This document shows, piece by piece, positions 35,899 to 45,428 of a stretch of DNA of 64,000 nt. The position numbers were made by a program, and so were the translations under genes. Positions within the stretch are counted from its first letter, which is position 1. The number at the start of each line of letters is the position of its first letter. The notes under the pieces are model-generated. The model had not been told where the DNA came from. It ran no database searches and saw only the letters and a program-made list of their open reading frames with translations. Origin of the DNA: Alnus glutinosa (taxonomy: Eukaryota > Streptophyta > Magnoliopsida > Fagales > Betulaceae); NCBI RefSeq assembly GCF_958979055.1, contig NC_084889.1:8549761-8613760 (forward strand), written 5' to 3'.

Positions 35899-36702
35899 GA
35901 GTAATTCTATATGTTTATTGAGTGTCCATAAAAAATAAGGTGGCTTTTAAAATTATCATTGGGTATATGATTGATCAAATGGTCATTTTAAAAGTTGCCT
36001 TATTTTTTTATGAACATTTAGGCCCCGTTTGATTCGCGGAATAGACCCCTGAAACGGAATGGCTATTCCTATGGAATAGTCATTCTTTTGTTTGGTAAGG
36101 GTCTATTCCTTAAAATAGTTATTCCCATTGAAATACCTATTCCTTTACGAAGATGAATAATTATTCATTGGAGTAAAAGTAATATTTTTTTTAAAAAAGA
36201 ACCATTTATTTCATATTTTATTTTATTTTTTTTTTAAAAATCAAACTCTTCACTGGCTGGCCGGCCAGCCCATATATGGTCGAGGGTGGCGCGACCACCC
36301 CGGATTGGCTTCGGGAGTGGCTGCGGCTACCAAAGTCCCTCCTGCCACCTCCGACAAGTATTTTGGGGGTGGCCCTGCCACCCCCGGCTCTTGGTGGGCT
36401 GCCGACCACCCTAATGGGTGGTCGGCCACTCATGAGTTTTCTTTTTCTTTTTTCTTTTTGTTTTTTTAAGAATTTTATTTTGATTTTTGATTTTATTTTT
36501 TTAAAATGTGTGGTTTTTTTAGTAATTTTGATTGGATTTCAATTAAAATATATGAGTTATTACCAAACTAAAGAGTATGAATAGCTATTTCATTCCACCA
36601 CCTTCTATTTCTATGAATAGCTATTTATTTTTTTAATGGAATAGTCATTCCGCAAACCAAACGAGGCCTTAATGAATACTTAATGTACTATTAGAATTAC
36701 TC
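35899..36702. mobile_element. GAGTAATTCT MITE (unit 1), split by a nested element
   Basis: Ends GAGTAATTCT and AGAATTACTC. Arms contain AAGGTGGCTTTTAAAATTAT and its complement. The element at 36018-36671 interrupts its right arm. The uninterrupted paralogue is 50313-50472 in unit 2, with the same outer flanks (CTTGTAGC..ACTTTTT on the left, AGGGAGGATGG on the right). Confidence 0.8.
36018..36671. mobile_element. hAT-like non-autonomous element nested in the MITE
   Basis: Starts TTAGGCCCCGTTTG and ends CAAACGAGGCCTTA. Internal arms repeat GGAATAG/CTATTCC words. An 8-bp duplication with two differences flanks it: ATGAACAT (36010-36017) and ATGAATAC (36672-36679). Unit 2 has the single site ATGGACAC (about 50443-50450). 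A GC-rich CCACCC/GGGTGG core lies at about 36250-36430. Confidence 0.8.
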
Positions 36703-36733
36703 ATACTTTCATTAGGAGGGAGGATGGTCAACT

Positions 36734-36893
36734 GAGTAATTCTAAGTATACATGAAGTGTCCATAAAAAAATAAGGTGGCTTTTAAAATCACCATTGAGC
36801 ATGTGATTGATCAAATTATGATTTTGATCAAATTGTGATTTTAAAAGTCGCTTCATTTTTTTATGGACACTTAAAGTTCAATTAAAATTACTC
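36734..36893. mobile_element. GAGTAATTCT-family MITE, second copy in unit 1
   Basis: Ends GAGTAATTCT / AAATTACTC. Arms carry AAGGTGGCTTTTAAAATCAC and GTGATTTTAAAAGTCGCTTC. Paralogue at 50504-50652 in unit 2. Confidence 0.8.
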
Positions 36894-37009
36894 TAACCAA
36901 CCATCACCTTCATCTTTTTGTGATTATTTGACCTGCTTATTTTCCTTCTTCTTCTTCATCTTTTTTTTTTTGTGTGTGATTTTTTATCTAAGGAGTCATC
37001 AATATATAG

Positions 37010-37770
37010 GGTTAAATAGGCTAGACACCCCTATGCTTTACGAACTTTATTTTTTGCCTCCTCAATTTTGTTTTGTACCAAAATTGGTACCTGTGGTATG
37101 GGAAAAGACGAAAATGGTACTTCTGTCCAATTTTCTGTCCAAAATTAACGTCCAACCACGTCATCCTACAGGTGTCGACGTACATGCGTGACACCTGTCC
37201 CCGTGGCACACCTCAGCGCTAACGTGGCTACTATTATTATTTTTTTTAATTATTTTCATGATTTCTTATATAATAATAATAATAATAATAATATAAAAAT
37301 AAAAATAAAAAATCTGGGGTGGCTGCCACCCCCATTTTGGCCTCAAGGTACCATTTCTGATACTTATTCAAATCATAGGGGGTACATAATGAAATTTATA
37401 AAACCACAGGGGTATATATGAGAAAAAAAAAATTGTGTTTAAGTAAGAAACATTTAGTCATTTTTTGGGTTATATCAATTGGTCACGCATATAATTGTGT
37501 GTTTCCAATTGTTACACATGACTGATTGTGTTTAGTTTTGTCTTTTTTTTTTTAAGGGTTCAATTCTTATCAACATGTTATTTTGATACACGACAGGCAT
37601 ACATGTTACTTTTTGTTCAAAACATGCATACTAAATATACCAAATATTATTTGTGTATAAAGTACTATTTATGATATAATTACAAAACTAAAGTACCATT
37701 TCTGATACTTATTAAAACCACATGGAGCACATCATGAAATGTATAAAACCACAGGGGTATATATTGAAAA
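37010..37770. mobile_element. Fold-back element(s) with ACAGGGGT ends
   Basis: The left arm near 37022-37130 (AGACACCCCTATGCTTTACG...) is inverted relative to 37347-37425 (...ATTTATAAAACCACAGGGGTATAT). A second direct copy of the right arm lies at 37691-37769. The loop has GGGGTGGCTGCCACCCCC. Open frames here are spurious. Confidence 0.5.
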
Positions 37771-37837
37771 AAAAAAAAATTGTGAATTTTAATTTTAAGG
37801 TTTTTTTCTTTTTCTTTTTTGAAAAAAAAAAAAATTA

Positions 37838-37935
37838 TAGCGGTGGCTCAGCCACCCCTTTGGGCCACATGGGGTGGTCGAATCACCCCCTTGGCCAAAA
37901 TGTGGGTGGTCGGCCACGAGTTTCTCTCCTTCGAA
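37838..37935. repeat. GC-rich GTGGC/CCACCCC cassette
   Basis: AGCGGTGGCTCAGCCACCCC, GGGGTGGTCGAATCACCCCC and GGGTGGTCGGCCACGAG in succession: a short fold-back like those inside the elements at 35530, 36250 and 37313. Confidence 0.6.
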
Positions 37936-38407
37936 AAATTGAAACGGTTCGCCAGTAGCTCCTCGGGTCGGTTTGTCGGCGGGTTCGACGGCAATCGCCG
38001 GTCAAGAGGCGTAGATGAGTTGTTCGTACAAAGTGCGGTGGGCAGCGAACTGCGGTGGGCAGTGGAGATAGGGTGAGTTTTGAGGAGATTTTGAAATTTT
38101 GGGGATTTGTTTGATGAAAATGGGGGGAAGAAAAGGTGCAGACGGTGTTTTCAGTAAATTTTTTTTTTTTTTTTAATCAAATAATAAAAAAAAGAATAAA
38201 TAATTTGACACGTAGGACGAGGGTCGGACGAAGGTATGCGAGGACGAGGAGCTCCCAAAAAAACACACGCTTCAGCTTCCCTTCCTTTTTTTCCCACAAA
38301 AGTTTCGTAAGGAAGCTATATCAAGCTTCTTTGATCCTTCTAGAGACATGCACACGTGTGTGTGCAAAAAAAAAGAAAGAGTCAAAAGTGTGGGTCCCAC
38401 ATTAAGG

Positions 38408-38640
38408 CCTGTGAGAGACAGATAGAGGATTAAATTTACGTGGGATAGTTAAAGAAATCTGTTGGGTGGTTTGGACAGAGGAACAGCATAGAATGCAAAA
38501 TCAAAGCTCGTGATAAGTGGTTAGAGCATTTCGCAGGGCGCAATGAATAAACGTTTATCTATTATTGTTCACAAGAGAGTCCAAGATGAAACTCCATGGA
38601 ACATGACGAACATTAACTTCACATTATCGCAAAAACAGTC
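38408..38640 (+). promoter_or_regulatory. Duplicated 5' flank of the truncated LRR gene
   Basis: Nearly identical to 52449-52677 upstream of the complete LRR gene (shared ATTAAATTTACGTGGGATAG and GTTGGGTGGTTTGGACAG). At most ~230 bp of common upstream sequence exists. A 2-nt difference just before the start codon (CAAAAACAG versus CAAACAG) breaks the in-frame upstream extension seen in the complete gene. Confidence 0.6.
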
Positions 38641-39876
38641 ATGGGACAAGCTCAGCGATGTCTGCTTAAGGTAGCGATATTCATGTTCGTGTTGATTCAG
38701 TGTGGCGTAGCTCAGCAACAAGAGCGGCTGAGCTCGAGCATCGAACGGTCAGCGTTACTCGATCTCCGGTCGTCGCTGGGGCTCAGAGGCAAGGACTGGG
38801 AGATAAAGTCCGACCCGTGCACGAACTGGACCGGGGTCCAGTGCCAGAACGGGCAGGTCATTGAGATCAATTTGTCCGGGATGAGACGAACCCGGGCTGG
38901 GCGGCAAAACCCACGGTTCTATGTGGATTCGCTGGCCAATTTGATCCACTTGAAATCTTTCAACGCTTCTGGGTTTTCGCTTCCCGGGACTATTCCCGAC
39001 TTGTTCGGCTTAAGCCTTAATGCACTCCAAGTGCTCGATCTCCGGTCTTGCTCGGTGATCGGTCCGATTCCTTCGTCGCTCGGTAATTTGCGTGCACTTA
39101 ATAGTTTGTATCTGTCTAGTAATAGACTTACTGGCATTATATCTCCTGCATTGGGACGGTTATCGGAACTGTCAGTTCTTGATCTTTCGCGGAACACACT
39201 TACTGGGTCAATTTCTTCTGATTTTGAGTCTCTTGGTAATCTTACCAGGCTTGACCTTTCTTCTAATTTTTTATCTGGGCCGATTCCAGCTGGTCTGGGT
39301 AACCTTTCTAGACTTCAATACTTGAATCTTTCTGATAATAGTTTCACTTCTTCAATACCTGGTCAATTGGGTGGCCTTTCTCGATTGTTAGAGCTCGATC
39401 TCAGCAAGAATTCTCTATCAGGGTCATTGCCTGTGGAGTTGAGAGGGTTGAGGAGTTTGCGGGGGATGGATGTCGGACAGAATGTTCTGGAGGGTCCATT
39501 TCCGGATGGTTTGTTTATGAATCTTAGTTCATATGGTAATGCCACTGTTGTTGTGTTCAATCTCTCAAACAATCGGTTATATGGAGCTCTGAATTTGTCG
39601 TCTCTTGGGAAGTTTAGTTTACTTGATTTGTCCAGTAACTATTTCCAAGGCAATATACTTGATGCTAATCAAAGCAATGTTACTGTTGAAAGAAATTGTC
39701 TACAGATGGTGCCGGAGCAGAGGAGTTTGGAGGATTGTAGAAAGTTTTATGCCGATAAGGGCTTGACTTATGATAATTTTGACCATGTGCCCACCAGCAC
39801 TGGCGAATCTACGGGAGAAATAAATAATACACATATTTTCTACATTTTATTTTTATATATATTTTTATATAATTAA
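38641..39876 (+). CDS. Truncated LRR receptor copy fused to repeat R
   Basis: An open frame of 411 residues. Residues 1-380 copy the ectodomain of the gene at 52678: signal peptide (about 1-24), cap domain with WTGVQC, then about nine or ten leucine-rich repeats (~100-345). By eye there are roughly twenty substitutions and one missing codon against the paralogue over 1.14 kb, and no stops. At 39780 homology ends abruptly, before the juxtamembrane, membrane-span and kinase coding sequence, and the frame runs 31 codons into repeat R copy B. The new tail ends in a hydrophobic run, FYILFLYIFLY. The product, if made, would be a receptor-like ectodomain without a kinase, either secreted or weakly membrane-held. 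It may equally be a pseudogene fragment whose 5' half has not yet decayed. Confidence 0.8.
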   Translation: MGQAQRCLLKVAIFMFVLIQCGVAQQQERLSSSIERSALLDLRSSLGLRGKDWEIKSDPCTNWTGVQCQNGQVIEINLSGMRRTRAGRQNPRFYVDSLANLIHLKSFNASGFSLPGTIPDLFGLSLNALQVLDLRSCSVIGPIPSSLGNLRALNSLYLSSNRLTGIISPALGRLSELSVLDLSRNTLTGSISSDFESLGNLTRLDLSSNFLSGPIPAGLGNLSRLQYLNLSDNSFTSSIPGQLGGLSRLLELDLSKNSLSGSLPVELRGLRSLRGMDVGQNVLEGPFPDGLFMNLSSYGNATVVVFNLSNNRLYGALNLSSLGKFSLLDLSSNYFQGNILDANQSNVTVERNCLQMVPEQRSLEDCRKFYADKGLTYDNFDHVPTSTGESTGEINNTHIFYILFLYIFLYN

Positions 39877-42195
39877 GTTTTTAATCCGTTAATAAATTTG
39901 TGAGATTCAATGTAAATTCTATAGATTTGAAAATAAAATGTGTAAAAAATATATACGAAGTGTAAAAGGGTAGAATGGTAGAGGACCATATGTATTCTCT
40001 TTTGATATTGAGTTTTGAATTGAGGTCGTTTGCAATTCGCTATGTAAACGGTTCAAATTCTATTGATTTTTATATTTATTGTGACCATTGTCACCAACCT
40101 CATTGTCACTGCCAATCTCTCCCACGACCATTATTGGGTGCCCGACTATCATTTTGATTGATTTGGGGGTGAAGAGAGTGTTAAATCATCACTTATCCTA
40201 AAAGTTTAAACTGATAGAAATAAGTAAATTTACTCACTTAATCAGTACTTCAACAATCCCCTCAATTGTGGGTTCAAACTACATTTTTAATAGGTGGGAC
40301 TTAATAAGTGAAATATAATTAAAACTAGGTGAAAGACGGAGTCAAGGTTCAAACTTAAAACTTTTGGCTTTGATACAATGTTAAATCACTACTTATCCTA
40401 TCAGCTTAAACTTTTGGAACAAGTGATGATTTAATAGAGAGATTGATAATGGCAGTAATGATAATAATGATGAAGATAAGGGTCGGTAATTACTAAAAAG
40501 AGAGAGAGTTTTAGATTTTGGGCAAAAAAAATTCTCCAAATTGAAATTCTTTCAATCTAATATGCAAAAGTGTCGTGTGTTAAGAAACACATGACACATT
40601 TAGAAATTGTAATTAAAAACATTCTTTCAACCCAATTTAAAAATGTGACAAAATTGTGTCATTCATTTAAAATGAATGGCTCGAATTATGGTACGTGATC
40701 TCAATTCTGAATTTTTTTTTTTTTTATTGTTATTATTCGGATTTATTTTTTTATTTTTTATTTTAGGAAGTACTTCTGAGCTCAGCCTCTTCACTGGCTA
40801 AATCTCTTGACTTGAAGTCTAATCCAATGCACATATTTTTCTCCTTTTTTTTTTTTTCTTCCCCCTCTCAACTAATCCTAGAATACATGCAACCTCCCCA
40901 TCCTACATATATGAGTCATTATCGAACCACGTCCAGTCTAGCCGTCCAGCGGTGGACCTGATAATTCAATCCACATGTAGAAGTTGAACCCTGAGGGCAA
41001 ATTAATTAAGGATAAAGAGTATTAGTCGGACATTATTTGTTTCAAAATTGTTGTGTTGTTTTGGACTTAAAATGGGCCTCACATATGTTTTGTGGACCAA
41101 ATTTAAAGTTATGTCATATGTGCAACTACTTTTGGTTAGTCTCTTCGTACACGATATTGAGAGGATATATCATTAGTGGGGGTGGTTTAGTGACTTTAAA
41201 CAAGTCTATAAAGTGATTGGTATATATTAGGGTGAGAGTTCGATTCTCGAAATGAAAATCTTCAGTCTTATTAGTATTAACCGCCCTCAGTTTCACTGAT
41301 GCTTTGATTGAGCTGATCAGGCTATGACCATATGCTTAGAATAGCTACGATTAGTCTTTATTGCTTGCTTCTTCTTCTTTTTTAATAGAAAACATATAAA
41401 GGATACAGTATGATGAATTAAAAAGAATTGAAATGGATATTTATGTGTCTAAAACTGGAAGAAAAAAAAATGATCAATTAAAAATGAAACACAAAACTAA
41501 AGTTTAAGAGAATAATATTAGATCTATGCTCCTTATTTGGGCATTTGACCTTTTCAATTCCCAAACAGAATAATCACATCTCACTACTTTACAAGGAAGG
41601 TTCGTAGAAACATAAGAGGGAGGCTCAAAGATACTTCCTTTGATATAAAAAAAAGTGGGATGGATAATGGATTAAAGGTATTGAATCTAACTTTTTTGTT
41701 TTAATTTTTTTTTCCCCTAAAGCTAATTATATGTAGTTGACAATGACTTTTTACACTGCCCAATTTATTTTTATTTTTTTTCTTTGGGCATTGTCCAAAC
41801 ATTGAAGCTTCATTTGTTTTGGTGTAAAATATTTTTCACAACAATTTATTATTATAGAGGTATTGTAGAGGAGAAAAATGGTTTACATCTCTTGAGAGGT
41901 CGGAGCTTCTCTCTCCTTTTTACCACCCACGTAAAGGAACTCAATTGTTTGTTGAAGATTTTTAGGAAAGTTATTTTTTAGTGAACTCCAAATATATAGC
42001 ATGTTGAGACACTACTTTACCTAAAAATTTAAGTAAATGGATTTGGGCCCAAATATACTATATAAGCTACTTACTTTTTTTACATCTTAACAATGTGAAA
42101 CACCTTACAAGTGGACTCACCACTGCCGCCGCCCCCTACACCCCTCTCTCGTCATCTCCTTATGTCGTCCTGACCCGCCTCCTTACGGTAACTCT
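39781..42195. repeat. Segmental-duplication repeat R, copy B (partial)
   Basis: Equivalent to about 29815-32203 of copy A. It joins the broken LRR copy at 39780 (GATAATTTT|GACCATG, where other R copies read GACAATTTG). On its right, at ACGGTAACTCT|GATACC, it passes straight to the first bases of copy C. It contains the fold-back MITE (40180-40435) but neither SINE. Confidence 0.8.
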
Positions 42196-43389
42196 GATAC
42201 CTACGCTCTTGCAAGAATGTGTTCCTTAGCTTTTTAGGCCCAATTTTATGCCCACGTGCCATTATCCTATTAGTGATGACATGGCATATTAATAGAATCT
42301 GTCAAAGTATTTTAGTAAAATTTAAAAAAAATGTCATTTACAAAAAAAGTTGTACACAACTGTAAATACATGGAATGAAACCCATATGATGGAACCTACT
42401 CACATGGGTCTCACCCTATGTATTTAAGGTTGTGCACAACTGTTATGCTAGAATCACTCTTCCAAAATTTAAGTGCAAAAATTAAATTATTATTTTAACA
42501 TACTTTAAAGGCTTTTGTTATTTTTTTATATTTTACATTTATTTCTTAAAAAAATTATATATCTCACATATATTAATGACACGTATTCACTTTAAGATGT
42601 CGATTTGGAGGAGGATTATTGCTTTCAGAGGTTTTATTTGGATGAATATTTATTACTGACGAGTTTCCTTGCAGGTGTAATGGGTGATTATTGTACCTTC
42701 TGATCAAATATTGCTTTGGAGTTATTTTTACGTATGAATGAGTTATTGCTTCCGAGTTCCTCACCAACAGAAAAACGAAAACTTGCGCAGAGTCTCATGG
42801 GTGAATTATTGTACTAAGGACACAGGGACGAGTCAGCCAGGTGTCCCCCCCCCACCGGTAACTCGTACACCAATTTTGGGCCCTCTGACAATTTGTCTAC
42901 CAACAGTGGCGAATCTACGGGAGAAATAAATGATACACATATTTTATATATATATATATATATTTATAATTAGTTTTAAATTTAATAGTAGATTTGAAAA
43001 TAAAATGCATAAAAATTGTATAAAAAGTGTAAAAAGGTAGAATGGTAGAGGATCAGATGTGCTCTCTTTTGATCTTGAGTTTTGGATTGTGGTCGCTTGC
43101 AATTTGCTATGTAAATGGTTCAAATTCTGTTGATTTCTACATTTATTGTGACCATTGTCACGGCCACTCTCCCCCACGACCATTTACTGGGTGCCCTACT
43201 ATCCCTTTGATTGATTTGAGGGTGATGAGAGTGTTAAATCACTATTTATTCTAAAAGTTTAAGCTGATAGAAATAGATAAATTTAATCACTTAATCAATA
43301 TTTCAATAATCCCCTCACTTGTGGGTTCAAACTACATTTTTAATAGGTGATACTTAACACGTGAAATATAATTGAAATTGGGTGAATGA

Positions 43390-44518
43390 GTTTAACTCTA
43401 CCACGATTCATTAAGTTCCTACTTATTTATCTTAAGTGCGGTTAAAACCTTTGAGCACCACATTGATGCATGCTTTTAATCTCCATATATTATAGTATTT
43501 GTAACATGTGGGGGATTGTTGTATTTGTTACAAACATTATTTCTTTTTTTAAGTATTTAAAACATATTACTGTTTCTCAAAATATTTATGAGTTTTTATG
43601 AAGAAGAAAAATCAGTTTTAATAATTTGGTCTTAAAGTGTTTTGACCGTTTATTTTTTTCTTCTTAAAGAATTATGACGGTTAGTCGTAAAATCTCAAAA
43701 TATTACCGTTGGGTTTTTACAAATTATTAAATCTTGTTTCAACCGTTTAGTCATTAAGATGCATTAACATTTTAAACGGTTTTTGACTATTAATATTTTA
43801 AACATTTTTTTTTACCGTTGGTGATTAAAACTCTTGTCTTAGTCATTAAAGAGAAAGAAAAAACCGATGCTCATTTTGTTGATCATCAAATCATTTTAAC
43901 CGTTGGTTTTGGTAGCTTTAAGAAAAGGAAAAAATTGATGGTTAACTTTTCATATATATATTAAGTTCCCAATGAGCATTTGAGAACTTACTTTTTCTTT
44001 GGCTTCCAATATATTTTCCAACGTGTAGTTTATTCCAAAGTGAATTTGTTTTAAGCCAAGAAGCTATTTGTTATATTAATATTTTTTCTATAAGAAAAAA
44101 TATTCTAAAGTCCAATATCCACTTTAATCAAAGGTTGTTCTATTTGATATTCGTTCTTGGAAGCGTGTCCTTAACGAAGATAGACGCTATAGTATAATCC
44201 TGGGAGGTTACGTGTCAAGAGATTCGATCACATCGAGTTATACACTCCGAGAGGCACGAATCAACCTTTAAGAACAACACTCTTCTTGCGTGATTCCATA
44301 GCATTGTGAGATATTTCATTAATTTAATTTTAATCTCTTGTACAATATTTATTTTATTATTATTATTATTATTTCGGATCAATATGGTCTAGTATCAACA
44401 ATAATTTTTCAACCAATTATTTTTTTAACAATTATTTATTTGATTGTTAATTTTCAAATTGATATTATTTTATTTCAATAAGAACTTTGTGCACCATTCA
44501 AAATTATTTCCAATATGA
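43390..44518 (+). mobile_element. 3' fragment of a Ty1/copia-like LTR retrotransposon, unit 2 only
   Basis: Copies A and B read straight across this point (GTGAATGACGGAATCAAAG at about 30321; GTGAAAGACGGAGTCAAGG at about 40332), whereas copy C has ~1.13 kb inserted. The insert holds a polypurine-like GTGGGGGAT (43508-43516) directly followed by TGTTGTATTTG, the usual junction of a 3' LTR. An LTR-like stretch ends TATCAACA near 44400, giving TGTTG/CAACA ends. The remaining ~120 bp before the host sequence resumes is unexplained. No coding domain remains. It splits the fold-back MITE at 43233-44617. Confidence 0.6.
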
Positions 44519-45306
44519 TGGAGTCAAAGTTCGAACTTAAGACCTTTGGCTCTAATACTATGTTAAATCCTCATTTATCCTATCAGTTTAAATTTTTGTG
44601 ACAAGTGGTGATTTAATAGAGAGATTGATAATGGCAGTAATTGATAATAATGATGAAGATAAGGGTCATCGATTACTAAAAAGAGAGAAAGTTTTAAATT
44701 TTGGGCAAAAAAATTTCTCCAAATTGAAATTATTTCATTCTAATTTGCAAAAGCTTCATATGTGCTAAGAGATACATGACACATTTAGAAAGTGTAATTA
44801 AAAAAGTTATTTCAAACCAATTTGAAAACGTGACAAAATTGCATCATTCATTTAAAATGAGTGGCTCGAATTAAAGTTAATATCTTCTAAACAGTATGCG
44901 ATCTCAATTTTGAGTTTTTATTATTGTTATTATTTTGATTTTTGATTTTTTTTTTTTTTTAAAAGTACTTCTGAGTTACCTGTGTAGAAAACTGAGATCA
45001 TATGCATTAAGATCTTCGTCGGCTCAATCTCTTGACTTGAAGTCTAATCCAATTCACAAATTTTTTATTTTTATTTTTTATTTTTCTCTCAACTAATCCT
45101 CGAATACATGCAACCTCTCCATCTTACATATATGAGTCATTATCGAACCACGTCCAGTCTAGCCGTCCAGGGGCAGACCTAATAATTCAATCCACATGTA
45201 GAAGTTGAACCGTGAGGGCAAATAAACTAAAGGATAAAGAGTATTTGTTGGACATTATTTGTTTCAAAATTGTTGTGTTGTATTGGACTTAAATGGGCCT
45301 CACATA

Positions 45307-45428
45307 GTCCTAAAGGGATAGCTCAATTGACTTGAGACTACGATTTATGAAGCAGAGATCACTAGTTCGAATCTTTCTTCCCCTCTTATGTGGACATGTC
45401 AAAATAAAAATAAAAAATAAAAATAAAA
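45307..45428 (+). mobile_element. tRNA-derived SINE, unit 2 only
   Basis: A ~120-bp insert with an A box (GGGATAGCTCAATTGACTTG), a B box (AGTTCGAATC) and an A-rich (AAAAATA)n tail. An exact 16-bp duplication, AAATGGGCCTCACATA, flanks it (45291-45306 and 45429-45444). Copies A (about 31079) and B (about 41070) carry the uninterrupted site. Confidence 0.9.
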
